Part shown: positions 53,959 to 63,463 of the stretch, piece by piece
Position numbering within the stretch: position 1 is the first letter of the stretch
How the letters are laid out: every line of letters starts with the position of its first letter
DNA from: Caballeronia concitans
Lineage (GTDB): Bacteria; Pseudomonadota; Gammaproteobacteria; Burkholderiales; Burkholderiaceae
Length of the DNA: 64,000 nt
Assembly: GCF_001544615.1 (NCBI RefSeq)
Contig: NZ_FCNV02000005.1
Coordinates: 225,803-289,802, forward strand
Direction of reading: 5' to 3'
Program-made: the position numbers and the translations under genes
The notes under the pieces: model-generated
The model's database searches: none
Told to the model about the DNA's origin: nothing
Seen by the model: only the letters and a program-made list of their open reading frames with translations

Positions 53959-54891
53959 ATGAGTCAGCAACGCGAGGCGATCGATACGTACTTATTGCGC
54001 GTCTTGCATACCCTGCTGATGGAGCGCAGCGTCACGCGCGCGGCCGTCAAGCTCAATCAGTCCCAACCCGCCATCAGCGCCGCGCTGCGCCGCCTTCGCG
54101 ACATCACCGGCGACCCGCTCCTCGTGCGCGGCAAGTCCGGCATGGTGCCGACCGAATACGGCCTGCGCCTGCTCGAACCGACGCAGAACGCCTTGCGCGA
54201 AATCGAGCGCATCAAGGTCCAGCAACATAACTTCGATCCGTCGACGTCCGTGCGGTGCTATCGCATCGGCTGTCCCGACTATCTCAACGTGCTCTTCGTG
54301 CCGACCGTCGTCGAGCGGTTTCGTCAGGCCGCGCCGAACGCCACGCTCGAGTTTCATTCGCTCGGGCCCGCATTCGACTACGAACTCGCGCTCGAAGACG
54401 GCAAGCTCGATATCGTCGTCGGCAACTGGCCGGAGCCGCCCGAGCAACTGCATCTGTCGAATCTCTTCGTCGACAAGATCGTCTGCCTCGTGAGCAACAC
54501 GCATCCGTTCGCCAAGCGCGGCGGGCTCACGCTCGATCAATATCTCAATGCGCCGCATCTCGCGCCGACGCCCTATTCCGTTGGACAGCGCGGAGCAATC
54601 GACGTGCACCTCGCGCGCGAGCGTCTGAAGCGCCATGTCGTCGTCACGCTGCCGTACTTCAATCTTGCGCCTTACGTGCTGATCAAGTCCGATCTCGTGT
54701 TCACGACCACGCGCCTCTTCGCCGATCATTACGCGCGGTTCCTGCCGCTCGCGGTCGTGCCCGCGCCGCTCGATTTTCCGCCGATGCAGTATTACCAGCT
54801 GTGGCACGAGCGCTGCCATTACTCCGACGAAGTCCGCTGGCTGCGCGGGCTCGTCGCCGAAGCGACGCGCTCGCTGATCGACCAGCCCTGA
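53959..54891 (+). CDS. LysR-type regulator of the purine importer/deaminase region
   Basis: A 310-residue LysR-type regulator. The N-terminal helix-turn-helix occupies about 10-65 (SVTRAAVKLNQSQPAISAALRRL); the effector domain runs from about 95 to 305. The gene is divergent from the importer ATPase (270-bp gap) and convergent with the deaminase gene (12 bp between stops), so control of purine uptake and deamination is likely. The effector (perhaps urate, xanthine or guanine) is inference. Confidence 0.88.
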   Translation: MSQQREAIDTYLLRVLHTLLMERSVTRAAVKLNQSQPAISAALRRLRDITGDPLLVRGKSGMVPTEYGLRLLEPTQNALREIERIKVQQHNFDPSTSVRCYRIGCPDYLNVLFVPTVVERFRQAAPNATLEFHSLGPAFDYELALEDGKLDIVVGNWPEPPEQLHLSNLFVDKIVCLVSNTHPFAKRGGLTLDQYLNAPHLAPTPYSVGQRGAIDVHLARERLKRHVVVTLPYFNLAPYVLIKSDLVFTTTRLFADHYARFLPLAVVPAPLDFPPMQYYQLWHERCHYSDEVRWLRGLVAEATRSLIDQP

Positions 54892-54903
54892 CGTTTCGCC
54901 GTG

Positions 54904-56262
54904 CTATCGCGCGCGGTCCGCGAGATCGCGCGCGAGCGTGTTGTGCCGCTCGACGACCGCGCGCACATCCACCGTCGTCAACCGCCCTTCCTTCACGACC
55001 AATTTTCCATCGATCACGCTCGTCGCCACTTGCGACGGCGCGCAGAACACGAGCGCCGCGACGGGGTCGTGCAACGCGCCCGCGAACGCCGGCTGCGACA
55101 GGTCGAACGACACGAAGTCCGCCGCCATGCCGGGCGCGAGCGCGCCGATGTCATCGCGGTTGAGTACTTTCGCGCCGCCGAGCGTCGCGATTTCGAGGGC
55201 TTCGCGCGCCGTCATCGCCTCGGGACCGAAGCCGACGCGCTGCAGCAGCAACGCCTGCCGCACTTCCGCGACCATCTGCGCGCCATCGTTGGACGCCGAG
55301 CCGTCCACGCCCAGGCCCACCGGCACGCCCGCATCGCGCATGGCACGGATCGGCGCAATGCCCGACGCGAGCCGCATGTTCGAGCACGGACAATGCGCAA
55401 CGCCCGTCCCCGTGCGCGCGAACAGCGCGATGCCCGGCTCGTCGAGCTGCACACAGTGCGCGTGCCACACATCGCGGCCGACCCAGCCGAGGTCTTCCGC
55501 GTACTCGGCGGGCGTCATGCCGAACTTCTCGCGGCTATACGCGACATCGTTCACGTTCTCGGCCAGATGCGTGTGCAGCGACACGCCGTATTCGCGCGCG
55601 AGCGCCGCGCTGTCGCGCATCAGTTCGCGGCTCACCGAGAACGGCGAGCACGGCGCGACGACCACGCGCAACATCGCGTAGCGGCCTTCGTCGTGATAGG
55701 TCTCGATGAGGCGCTGCGAGTCCTTCAGGATCGCGTCTTCCTTTTCGACGACCGAATCCGGCGGCAGACCGCCATCCTTCTGGCCGACGCTCATGCTGCC
55801 GCGCGCCGCGTGAAAGCGCATGCCGATCTCGCGCGCCGCCGCGATGCTGTCGTCGAGCCGGCTGCCGTTCGGATAGATATACAGGTGATCGCTCGACGTC
55901 GTGCAGCCCGAGAGCAGCAGCTCGGCCATCGCGGTCGTCGTCGAGACGTGGATCATTTCGGGCGTGAGATGCGCCCAGATCCTGTAGAGATTCGTGAGCC
56001 AGCCGAACAGCTCGGCGTTCTGCGCGGCGGGAATCGCGCGCGTCAGGCTCTGATACATGTGGTGATGCGTGTTGACGAGGCCCGGAATCACGAGATGCCC
56101 GCGCATGTCGAGCACGTCGTCGGCGGTTTGGGGCAGTTCGCTCGTCGGGCTGACCGCGACGATGCGGTTGTCTTCGATGAACAGCCCGCCATCGGCGATT
56201 TCGCGGCGTTGCGCGTCCATCGTGACGAGCATGCGGGCGTTCTTGACTAGCAGTGTGGACAT
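54904..56262 (-). CDS. 8-oxoguanine deaminase / guanine deaminase-type amidohydrolase
   Basis: A 452-residue zinc amidohydrolase of the AtzF/TrzN/cytosine-deaminase superfamily. The metal motif is PGLVNTHHHMYQSLTRA (about 60-76), further ligands lie in SLHTHLAE (H-x-H) and HAHCVQLDE, and the catalytic Asp in GLGVDGSASND. The pattern HHHMYQSLTR with SSDHLYIYPNG fits 8-oxoguanine deaminases, which make urate from 8-oxoguanine; classical guanine deaminase activity is an alternative. Either fits a purine region that next encodes urate oxidation. Confidence 0.85.
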   Translation of the reverse strand: MSTLLVKNARMLVTMDAQRREIADGGLFIEDNRIVAVSPTSELPQTADDVLDMRGHLVIPGLVNTHHHMYQSLTRAIPAAQNAELFGWLTNLYRIWAHLTPEMIHVSTTTAMAELLLSGCTTSSDHLYIYPNGSRLDDSIAAAREIGMRFHAARGSMSVGQKDGGLPPDSVVEKEDAILKDSQRLIETYHDEGRYAMLRVVVAPCSPFSVSRELMRDSAALAREYGVSLHTHLAENVNDVAYSREKFGMTPAEYAEDLGWVGRDVWHAHCVQLDEPGIALFARTGTGVAHCPCSNMRLASGIAPIRAMRDAGVPVGLGVDGSASNDGAQMVAEVRQALLLQRVGFGPEAMTAREALEIATLGGAKVLNRDDIGALAPGMAADFVSFDLSQPAFAGALHDPVAALVFCAPSQVATSVIDGKLVVKEGRLTTVDVRAVVERHNTLARDLADRAR

Positions 56263-56699
56263 CGTTTCTCCGTCGACGGTTCGGTGAATGGCATGAGAAC
56301 CCCGGTTACCCAGCGTCGATCGCCGTCTTCGGGACGCGGCATGGTTGCCGCACTGGCACTGTCCGCAGCCAAAAACATCGCCGCAATCAGCCGGGCATCA
56401 TAGTCGTCTTCACGCCCTCGATATATGCGCGAATTTTGGCGCGGGTAGCATCGCCGGAAAAGAGGCCGCTTGCGCCGCGACGATCAGGGTACGCCCTCAT
56501 GCGCCCGGCATTATCTTTCTTATCGCGGGCGCACGGCGCGTCGCAAATTTCTAAAATGCTGTACACGGCGCGCATCTGAAACGCCGACGGGTATGTAGCC
56601 ACTGACGTGGAGCCTCGATCCGCCGCCGCCGCACACTCCCCCGTGCGGATTTCGGATCGATGCGCGAGCCGGACATCGCACAACACAAGGAACATGCGA
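56263..56699. other. Intergenic region between the deaminase and uraH
   Basis: About 437 bp without a supported gene, between divergent transcription units. Possible promoter-like elements exist in both directions (for example TTGCGA near 56541 on the minus strand with A/T-rich GATAAT downstream, and TAAAAT near 56551 on the plus strand), but none reaches consensus. No hairpin or repeat stands out. Confidence 0.45.
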
Positions 56700-57053
56700 A
56701 TGGGCAAGCTCACCACCCACGTCCTCGACACCGCGCACGGCCGCCCCGGCGCGAACATCAAAGTCGAGCTGTTCGCGCTCACCGGCGACACCCGGCGCGC
56801 GATCAAGACCACCCTCACCAACGACGACGGCCGTTGCGATTCCCCGCTGCTCGAAGGCGCGGAACTCGGAACCGGCGAGTACGAACTCGTCTTCCACGCG
56901 GGCGATTATTTCGCCGCGCTCGGCGTGAAGGTGCCCGAGCCGCGCTTCGTGGATCGCGTGGTCTTGCGCTTCGGCATCGCGGACGCGGCGTCGCACTATC
57001 ACGTGCCGCTGCTCGTCTCGCCGTGGGCGTACAGCACGTATCGCGGCAGCTGA
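56700..57053 (+). CDS. uraH: 5-hydroxyisourate hydrolase (transthyretin-like)
   Basis: A 117-residue enzyme of the transthyretin fold that hydrolyses 5-hydroxyisourate to OHCU, the second step of urate breakdown. The N-terminal motif LTTHVLDTAHGRPGANI with the catalytic His, the middle R-x-K region and the C-terminal signature YSTYRGS are all present. The ATG at 56700 is chosen because upstream residues are not conserved. It is followed 68 bp later by the urate oxidase gene puuD. Confidence 0.96.
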   Translation: MGKLTTHVLDTAHGRPGANIKVELFALTGDTRRAIKTTLTNDDGRCDSPLLEGAELGTGEYELVFHAGDYFAALGVKVPEPRFVDRVVLRFGIADAASHYHVPLLVSPWAYSTYRGS

Positions 57054-57121
57054 ATCGCGAACACGCATACACACATACATCAGCACAACGTGCGCATAAC
57101 GAATCGGTAGTGGAGGAGTAC

Positions 57122-58315
57122 ATGGAAGGCTTTATCACCGACTGGCTCAATCTGGCCTTGCGCTGTCTGCACGTGATCGTGGCGATCGCGTGGATCGGCG
57201 AATCGTTTTACTTCGTCGCGCTCGACAACAGCCTGAAACCGCCGCAGGACCCGAACGCGCGCCGACGCGGCGTGTTCGGCGACTTCTGGCACGTGCACGG
57301 CGGCGGGTTCTATCACATGCAGAAGTATTCGGTCGCGCCGCAGGACATGCCCGAGAACCTGCACTGGTCGTTCTGGCCGTCGTACACCACGTGGATGTCC
57401 GGTTTCGGCCTCTTCCTCGTGCTGTATCTGCTCTCGCCGAGCACGTATCTCATCGACAAGAACGTGCTCGACATGGGGCCGGTCGTGGCCGTGGCATCGG
57501 CGATCGGCTTTCTGCTGGCGGGCTGGATCGTGTATGACTCGCTGTGCCGCCTGCTCGGCACCAAGGACAAGCTGCTCGGCATTTGCGTCGGCATTTACGT
57601 GCTGATCGCGGCGTTCGTCGCGTGTCACGTGTTCTCGGGCCGCGCGGCGTATCTGATCACCGGTGCGATGCTCGCGACGATCATGTCGGCCAACGTGTTC
57701 TTCGTCATCATTCCGGGGCAGCGCAAGATGGTCGCGTCGATGCTCAAGGGCGAAACGCCGAACGCCATCTACGGCAAGCGCGGCAAGCAGCGCTCCGTGC
57801 ACAACACGTACTTCACGCTGCCCGTCGTCTTCGCGATGCTCTCGAACCACTACGCGATGACCTACACGCACAAGTACAACTGGGTGATCCTCGTGCTGAT
57901 CATGCTGGCCGGCGCGCTGATTCGCCAGTTCTTCGTGATGCGGCATCGCGGGCAAGTGCTGTGGTACATGCCCGTCGCGGGTCTCGTGCTCGTGCTCGGC
58001 GCATTTGCGTGGACGATGCCCGCGCCGAGCGTGCCGGTCGCGCAGGCCGCCGGCGCGCCGACGCTCAAGGTCGCCGATATCCAGCCGATCATCCAGCAGC
58101 GTTGCGCGACGTGCCACTCGGCGCATCCGTCGATGATGGGCAGCGCGCCCGCCGGCGTCGTGCTCGATACACCCGCCGAGATCAAGCAGAACGCGCAGCG
58201 TCTACATCAGCAGGCGGTCACGCTGAAGGCGATGCCGCTCGGCAATGTCACGCAGATGACGGACGCGGAGCGTCAGAAGATCGCCGCGTGGTTCGATGGA
58301 GGCGCGGTGCAGTAA
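57122..58315 (+). CDS. puuD: Membrane-bound urate hydroxylase PuuD
   Basis: A 397-residue inner-membrane urate oxidase that starts urate breakdown without hydrogen peroxide, passing electrons to the respiratory chain. About eight membrane helices (first at 10-30) form the DUF989 domain with conserved His and Trp residues (FWHVHGGGFYHMQKY). A C-terminal periplasmic cytochrome c domain carries the heme site CATCH at 328-332. GGAGG lies before the ATG at 57122. It ends at a bidirectional hairpin. Confidence 0.93.
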   Translation: MEGFITDWLNLALRCLHVIVAIAWIGESFYFVALDNSLKPPQDPNARRRGVFGDFWHVHGGGFYHMQKYSVAPQDMPENLHWSFWPSYTTWMSGFGLFLVLYLLSPSTYLIDKNVLDMGPVVAVASAIGFLLAGWIVYDSLCRLLGTKDKLLGICVGIYVLIAAFVACHVFSGRAAYLITGAMLATIMSANVFFVIIPGQRKMVASMLKGETPNAIYGKRGKQRSVHNTYFTLPVVFAMLSNHYAMTYTHKYNWVILVLIMLAGALIRQFFVMRHRGQVLWYMPVAGLVLVLGAFAWTMPAPSVPVAQAAGAPTLKVADIQPIIQQRCATCHSAHPSMMGSAPAGVVLDTPAEIKQNAQRLHQQAVTLKAMPLGNVTQMTDAERQKIAAWFDGGAVQ

Positions 58316-58333
58316 GGCTTCGCGCTCAAGCGA

Positions 58334-58368
58334 AATGGCCCGACCGGTTTCAAGCCGGTCGGGCCATT
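58334..58368. terminator. Bidirectional terminator between puuD and ltaE
   Basis: AATGGCCCGACCGG (58334-58347) and CCGGTCGGGCCATT (58355-58368), a 14-bp perfect stem with a 7-nt loop between convergent genes. No long T-run. Confidence 0.75.
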
Positions 58369-58373
58369 CGCGT

Positions 58374-59393
58374 TTAGTGGGCCGCGAAGTACGCCTTCAC
58401 GGCATCGATGACGGTATCGATATCCTCGGGCAACACATCGCGATGCGTGACGAATCGCGATGCATACAGCATCTGCGTAAGGATGCCGCGCTCTTTCAGC
58501 CACGCTTCGAGCCGCTCGCAGTGCGCCTGCGGAATCTGCGCGAAGACCATGTTGGTCGCCTGCGATTGGATCGAGATGCCGTCGATCCGCGCGAGCCCCG
58601 CGGCGAGACGCGCGGCGTTGTCGTGATCCTGCGCGAGTCCATCGACATGATGATCCAGCGCATACAGACACGCCGCCGCGAGCAGGCCGGCTTGCCGCAT
58701 GCCGCCGCCGAGCACCTTGCGCCAGCGCGCCGCGACGTCGATGAGCGCGCGGCTCCCGACCAGCACCGATCCCACCGGCGCGCCCAGTCCCTTCGAGAAG
58801 CAGATGGACACCGTATCGAACGGCGCGCACAGCTCGCTCACCGGACGGTCCGACGCGACGGCCGCATTGAACACGCGCGCGCCGTCGAGATGCGTCGAGA
58901 GTCCGAGATCGCGCGCGAGCTTCGTCGCTTCCGTCACGTACGAAGCCGGCAGCACCTTCCCGCCGATGGTGTTCTCCAGCGCGAGCAGCTTCGAGCGCGC
59001 GAAGTGATTGTCGATCGGCTTGATGGCCGCCGCGATCTTCTCGAGCGGCAGCGAGCCGTCGGGCGCGTTTTCGATCGGCTGCGGCTGGATGCTGCCGAGC
59101 ACGGCCGCGCCGCCGCCCTCGTATTTGTACGTGTGCGCCGCCTGCCCGACGATGTATTCGTCGCCGCGCGCACAGTGCGCCATCAGCGCGGCGAGATTGC
59201 TTTGCGTGCCGCTCGGGAAGAACAGGCCCGCTTCCTTGCCGGTGCGTTCGGCAAGCGTGGACTGAAGCCGGATGACGGTCGGATCGTCGCCCCAGACGTC
59301 GTCGCCGACTTCGGCTGCGGACATGGCCGCGAGCATGGCCTGGCTCGGGCGGGTGACGGTATCGCTGCGTAGATCGATCATGCGTGCGGGCAT
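58374..59393 (-). CDS. ltaE: Low-specificity L-threonine aldolase
   Basis: A 339-residue PLP enzyme that cleaves L-threonine or L-allo-threonine to glycine and acetaldehyde. The start gives MIDLRSDTVTRPSQAM; the cofactor lysine is K201 in SICFSKGLGAPVGS; the conserved SGTQSNLAAL and HLDGARVFNAAV segments are intact. It sits between the two halves of the purine region and is oriented with the ureide operon, but a strong terminator separates it. Glycine production may be linked to purine turnover only indirectly. Confidence 0.95.
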   Translation of the reverse strand: MPARMIDLRSDTVTRPSQAMLAAMSAAEVGDDVWGDDPTVIRLQSTLAERTGKEAGLFFPSGTQSNLAALMAHCARGDEYIVGQAAHTYKYEGGGAAVLGSIQPQPIENAPDGSLPLEKIAAAIKPIDNHFARSKLLALENTIGGKVLPASYVTEATKLARDLGLSTHLDGARVFNAAVASDRPVSELCAPFDTVSICFSKGLGAPVGSVLVGSRALIDVAARWRKVLGGGMRQAGLLAAACLYALDHHVDGLAQDHDNAARLAAGLARIDGISIQSQATNMVFAQIPQAHCERLEAWLKERGILTQMLYASRFVTHRDVLPEDIDTVIDAVKAYFAAH

Positions 59394-59453
59394 CGTGGAA
59401 TCGCTCGTCGGAAAGGAACCGTCTATGGTAGCCGTTTCGCGCGCCGCAAAGAA

Positions 59454-59482
59454 AAAGACCGGCGCTATTCGCGCCGGTCTTT
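59454..59482 (-). terminator. Terminator after allA
   Basis: AAAGACCGGCGC (59454-59465), loop TATTC, GCGCCGGTCTTT (59471-59482). On the minus strand the stem is followed by TTTTTCTTT, so it ends the puuE-uraD-alc-allA transcript. Confidence 0.92.
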
Positions 59483-59506
59483 CGGGTCAGCCTTGAGGAA
59501 GAGCCG

Positions 59507-60010
59507 CTATCGCAACGCGTCTTCCGTGAGCCATACCGATTCTCTCAGGTCCTGCTCGTTGAGGTTGTGCCCCTCTCCTCCGCGATCGACGACGATGAAA
59601 TCGCTCACCTTGCCGAGCGCGAGCAACGGATGATGCCAGACGCCCTTCGCATAATTGACGCCTTGCCAGCCGCGCGTGACGAACGCGCGGATCTTCGATT
59701 CGTCGAGATCGCCCGCCGGCGCGACCACGACGAGATACGGCCGGTCATCGAGCGGCACGAACGCCTGGCTGCCGAGCGGATGCCGCTCCATCATCTTGCA
59801 TTCGAACGGCAGCGTGCGCGGCTGCCCGCGAAACAGATTGACGATCGCGCGGCCGCCTTCGTCGGTCACGTCCACGTTGCAGAGATCGTGGAAGCGGATC
59901 GTCGTGCCGAGATTGATCGGAATCTGCTTCGCGCCTTCCAGTTCGATCACGTCGCCGAAAGGCTCGAACGCAGCGCGCGTCAGCGGTTCGATGGCCAGCT
60001 TCTTCATCAT
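59507..60010 (-). CDS. allA: Ureidoglycolate lyase
   Basis: A 167-residue cupin-like enzyme that splits ureidoglycolate into glyoxylate and urea. Family segments are visible: [16 protein letters not shown], then [27 protein letters not shown] with the metal-site residues, and [13 protein letters not shown]. The ATG at 60010 overlaps the alc stop by ATGA, so both are translated together. It is the last step before glyoxylate enters gcl-hyi-glxR. Confidence 0.95.
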   Translation of the reverse strand: MMKKLAIEPLTRAAFEPFGDVIELEGAKQIPINLGTTIRFHDLCNVDVTDEGGRAIVNLFRGQPRTLPFECKMMERHPLGSQAFVPLDDRPYLVVVAPAGDLDESKIRAFVTRGWQGVNYAKGVWHHPLLALGKVSDFIVVDRGGEGHNLNEQDLRESVWLTEDALR

Positions 60011-61017
60011 GCGAGCGTTCCGAAAAGACGCAGGCGCGACACGCCGCCGTCCGGGTAAATATTGAAGCGCACGTGCGTCACCGGCCCGAGCGCCGCCAGT
60101 TCCGATTCGAAGAAATGCTGCTTGTCCATCTGCAGCTTCTGCTCGCCGAGCAGCACCGGCCAGAACATGGCCTGCGTGACGAGCGAGCTGTCCGTGCCGC
60201 CCGTGACATACGCGGCCTGCAGCGAGCAGCGGTCGGGGAAATTGCCCTTGAAGTGCGCGGTATCCACTTCGACCTTCTTGATGATGCCCGGCTGCGCCAG
60301 CGCGACGATACACCAGTCGTTGCCCGGTTCGCGGCGACGGCGCGTTTCCCAGCCATCGCCCATGTTGACGCCGCGGCCCGGCATCAGAAGCGTCGAGGCG
60401 AGCCCGAAGTGCTGGTTGTTCGTGCCGACCATGTACGCGCCGTTTTCCATCGCGCCGAGATCGACGAGCTGGTTACGGTCCGCGTTGCGCCAGTCGAGCT
60501 GCGGCTGGCCGTACACACGCAGACGCGCGATGCCGCCGTCCGGATAGATGTTCACGCGCAGGTGCGTGAACGGCTGTTCCGCGCTGACATCGAGATAGTG
60601 GTGGCTATTGCCCTGCAGCGTCATCGACGGCACGATTTCGGTCCATTGCGTGGACTGGTTCGGCGAGCCATCGGCGACATGCGCGCCTTCGATCGACGCC
60701 GCCGGCGGGAAATTGCCCGTGAAGTGGCTCGTGTCGAGATCGATGCCCTTGATCACGCCCGGCCGCGCCAGCTTGACGACGCACCAGTCGTAGCCCGTCG
60801 TGCGCTTGCGGCGCGTTTCCCAGCCGTCCATCCACTTGCCGTGATCGTCGAATTTGCCGGGGATGAACACGGCCGGCTCGGGGTTCAGCATGCGTTCCTT
60901 CGGCGCGAAGAAATCGTCGCTCGCCTCGAGCGCCTGCGCGCCGAGACGCGGGTCCGCGAGATTCACATAACGGCGCGTGAAGTCGGGCGCGTTGGGATCG
61001 AGTGTCGGAATTGCCAT
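60007..61017 (-). CDS. alc: Allantoicase
   Basis: A 336-residue enzyme that hydrolyses allantoate to ureidoglycolate and urea. Two internally repeated jelly-roll halves are evident: [42 protein letters not shown] in the first and [42 protein letters not shown] in the second, each followed by RVNIYPDGG or RFNIYPDGG. The start gives [22 protein letters not shown]. It is preceded by uraD with a 31-bp gap. Confidence 0.96.
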   Translation of the reverse strand: MAIPTLDPNAPDFTRRYVNLADPRLGAQALEASDDFFAPKERMLNPEPAVFIPGKFDDHGKWMDGWETRRKRTTGYDWCVVKLARPGVIKGIDLDTSHFTGNFPPAASIEGAHVADGSPNQSTQWTEIVPSMTLQGNSHHYLDVSAEQPFTHLRVNIYPDGGIARLRVYGQPQLDWRNADRNQLVDLGAMENGAYMVGTNNQHFGLASTLLMPGRGVNMGDGWETRRRREPGNDWCIVALAQPGIIKKVEVDTAHFKGNFPDRCSLQAAYVTGGTDSSLVTQAMFWPVLLGEQKLQMDKQHFFESELAALGPVTHVRFNIYPDGGVSRLRLFGTLA

Positions 61018-61048
61018 TGTCTTCGTCCTTGTTAAACGGGTGAAAGGA

Positions 61049-61570
61049 TCATGCCGCGATGAGGTCGTCCAACCTGAAGCGGGCGATCCGGTAAATCTGA
61101 TCGAGGCTCGTGCGAAGCTCTTCGGCGCGGTCGTGATTCACGCGCTTTTCGAAGTTCGCGATGATGCCGTGACGGTCATAGCCGCGCACGGCGAGAATGA
61201 ACGGAAAGCCGAATTTCTCGCGATACCGCGCGTTCAGCGATTGCAGCTTGTCGAACTCTTCCTGCGTGCAGAGGTCGAGGCCGGCGCCGCTCTGCTCGCG
61301 CGTCGATTCGGCCGTCAGTTCGCCGCGCACCGCCGCCTTGCCCGCGAGTTCCGGGTGCGCGTTGATGAGCGCGAGCTGCTTTTCGTCGCCGGCTGTTTCG
61401 ACCGCTTTCGACATCGCCGCATGCAGCGCGTCGATGCTCGCGAACGGGCGCTGCTTCGCCGCGATTTCCGCGACCCACGGCGAGTGTTCGAAGATGCCCG
61501 CGAGCACGGTCACGAAGGCATCGGCGGGCATGGCGTTGAGTTGATCGAGTGTGGTTTGCATCGCTTTCAT
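61049..61570 (-). CDS. uraD: OHCU decarboxylase (2-oxo-4-hydroxy-4-carboxy-5-ureidoimidazoline)
   Basis: A 173-residue helical enzyme that decarboxylates OHCU to (S)-allantoin, the third step after urate oxidation. The catalytic His is at 72 in [11 protein letters not shown], and the substrate segments [15 protein letters not shown] and later [18 protein letters not shown]-type residues are present. Its start overlaps the puuE stop by ATGA. It lies between puuE and alc. Confidence 0.95.
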   Translation of the reverse strand: MKAMQTTLDQLNAMPADAFVTVLAGIFEHSPWVAEIAAKQRPFASIDALHAAMSKAVETAGDEKQLALINAHPELAGKAAVRGELTAESTREQSGAGLDLCTQEEFDKLQSLNARYREKFGFPFILAVRGYDRHGIIANFEKRVNHDRAEELRTSLDQIYRIARFRLDDLIAA

Positions 61571-62538
61571 GCCGCCGTCCCGTTGTTGGTTTCGCGCTTG
61601 GTTTCACTCTTCGTCTGATACGGATGATGCTCGCGCCAGTGCCGCGCGATATCCACGCGCCGCGTCACCCAGACGCGATCATGCTTCTCGATGTGATCGA
61701 GGAACCTCTGCAGTCCGCGGAAGCGCCCCGGACGCCCGAGCAGCCGGCAATGCATGCCGATGGAAAGCATCTTCGGCGCTTCGTCGCCTTCTTCGTAGAG
61801 CACGTCGAAGGCATCGCGCAGATAAGTGAAGAAGTGATCGCCCGTGTTGAAGCCCTGCGGCGTGGCGAAGCGCATGTCGTTGGTATCGAGCGTGTACGGC
61901 ACGATCAGTTGCGGCGTGGTCTTGCCGCCCGTCACTTCGACGTCCATCCAGAACGGGAGGTCGTCGCCGTAATAATCGGAGTCGTAGAGAAAGCCGCCGT
62001 ATTCCGCCACCAGCCGATGCGTGTTCGGGCTGTCGCGCCCGGTGTACCAGCCGAGCGGCCGCACACCGGTGACGCGCTCGATGGCTTCCATGCCGAGCCG
62101 CATGTGCTCCGCTTCGCGCTCGGGCGACATGTCCTGATAGTGAATCCACCGATAGCCGTGGCACGCAATCTCGTGCCCCAGTTCGACGAACGCCTTCGAG
62201 AGTTCCGGATGCCGTTCCATCGCCATGCCGACGCCGAACACCGTGAGCGGCAAGCCGCGCTTCTCGAACTCGCGCAGGATGCGCCACACGCCCGCGCGCG
62301 ATCCGTATTCGTAGATCGATTCCATGCTCATGTGACGCGACGGATACGCCGCCGCGCCGACGATCTCGGACAGAAACTGCTCGGAGCCGGGATCGCCGTG
62401 CAGCACGCAGTTTTCGCCGCCTTCTTCGTAATTGAGCACGAATTGCACGGCGACGCGCGCGCGTCCCGGCCAGTTCGCCTGCACGGGGTGGCGGCCGTAG
62501 CCGATCAGGTCGCGCGGATAGTTCGGATCGAAAGACAT
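61567..62538 (-). CDS. puuE: Allantoinase PuuE (polysaccharide deacetylase-type)
   Basis: A 323-residue allantoinase of the NodB/polysaccharide-deacetylase fold, unrelated to AllB-type allantoinase; it opens allantoin to allantoate. The opening DPNYPRDLIGYGRHPVQANWPG, the motif VQFVLNYEEGGENCVLHGD and ELGHEIACHGYRWIHYQ are typical. The start at 62538 follows GGAT-like sequence; the longer frame is shadow of the racemase gene. First of puuE-uraD-alc-allA. Confidence 0.95.
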   Translation of the reverse strand: MSFDPNYPRDLIGYGRHPVQANWPGRARVAVQFVLNYEEGGENCVLHGDPGSEQFLSEIVGAAAYPSRHMSMESIYEYGSRAGVWRILREFEKRGLPLTVFGVGMAMERHPELSKAFVELGHEIACHGYRWIHYQDMSPEREAEHMRLGMEAIERVTGVRPLGWYTGRDSPNTHRLVAEYGGFLYDSDYYGDDLPFWMDVEVTGGKTTPQLIVPYTLDTNDMRFATPQGFNTGDHFFTYLRDAFDVLYEEGDEAPKMLSIGMHCRLLGRPGRFRGLQRFLDHIEKHDRVWVTRRVDIARHWREHHPYQTKSETKRETNNGTAA

Positions 62539-62636
62539 GGCTGGGTCAGGAGCTGGGCGTTGAAGATCGGATTGTCGACGATTCAGTGTAGCGAAAACGC
62601 TTCGGCGCGCCCATACAGCGGCGCAGATATCCGCGA

Positions 62637-63371
62637 TCAGCGCGGGCTGAAATCGACGAGCACGCCGTCGTAGCGTTTGGCGAGCGGCCGCGCGAAATCG
62701 CCCCGTTTCGCCGTGTGCAGCTTCAGCGCGACGAGCGCCTCCGCCCACTTGACCGCCGCCGTCACGCCTTCGACGACCGGCGCGCCGATCGCGTCCTCCA
62801 CTTCGCGGCAGAACTCCGCCATGCCCGCGCAGCCGAGCACGATGGCGTCCGATCCGTCTTCGTCGAGCGCGCGCCGGCACTCGTCGATGATCGTTTCCCG
62901 CGCCGCCGATCCCGGTTCGTCGAGTTCGAGCACGGCGACATCCGTCGCACGCACGTTCTTGCAGAAGCGCGACATGCCGTAGCGCTCCGCGAGATGCCAC
63001 GCCATGCCGCACGTGCGCTCGAGCGTCGTCACGACGGAAAAGCCCGGCGCGATGACGCTCGCCGCATGCATCGCCGCTTCCGCGATGCCGATCACCGGGC
63101 CGCGCGCCAGTTCGCGGGCTGCGTACAGCGCGGGATCGCCGAAGCACGCGATCACGTAGGCATCGACGCCCTGCCGCTCGCCCGCTTCCACCTCGGCGAG
63201 CAGACCGAGCGACGCGAGCGCTTCGTCGTAATAGCCTTCGATGGACGGCGGACCCATCGGCGGGCTGACCGCGATGATCTCGGTGCCCGGCGCGGCGACG
63301 TCGCGGGCGCAGCGAGCCATCGAATCGGTCATGCGCTGCGTCGTGTTCGGATTGATGAGTTTGATGCGCAT
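62637..63371 (-). CDS. Allantoin/hydantoin racemase (Asp/Glu racemase family)
   Basis: A 244-residue racemase with two catalytic cysteines, C76 in YVIACFGDPALY and C181 in IVLGCAGMAEF. The opening MRIKLINPNTTQRMTDSM is that of HpxA-like allantoin racemases and hydantoin racemases. Beside puuE, uraD and an NCS1 permease, allantoin is the likely substrate. The start at 63371 follows AAAGGAG. It ends 98 bp before puuE. Confidence 0.88.
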   Translation of the reverse strand: MRIKLINPNTTQRMTDSMARCARDVAAPGTEIIAVSPPMGPPSIEGYYDEALASLGLLAEVEAGERQGVDAYVIACFGDPALYAARELARGPVIGIAEAAMHAASVIAPGFSVVTTLERTCGMAWHLAERYGMSRFCKNVRATDVAVLELDEPGSAARETIIDECRRALDEDGSDAIVLGCAGMAEFCREVEDAIGAPVVEGVTAAVKWAEALVALKLHTAKRGDFARPLAKRYDGVLVDFSPR

Positions 63372-63463
63372 TGCTGTCTCCTTTCTTCCTGCCATCCGCC
63401 GCGGCGCTTCGTCGAGCGTCCTGTCGGCGGTTCTGTGTATCGTCTCTCAGGTTCTCTTCGCGC

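Noticed and set aside
56387-56821. A 144-codon minus-strand frame in the deaminase-uraH gap
   Set aside because: It overlaps uraH by over 100 bp on the opposite strand, has no recognised domain and no ribosome-binding site. The C-terminal stretch looks faintly protein-like but is not enough to call a gene.
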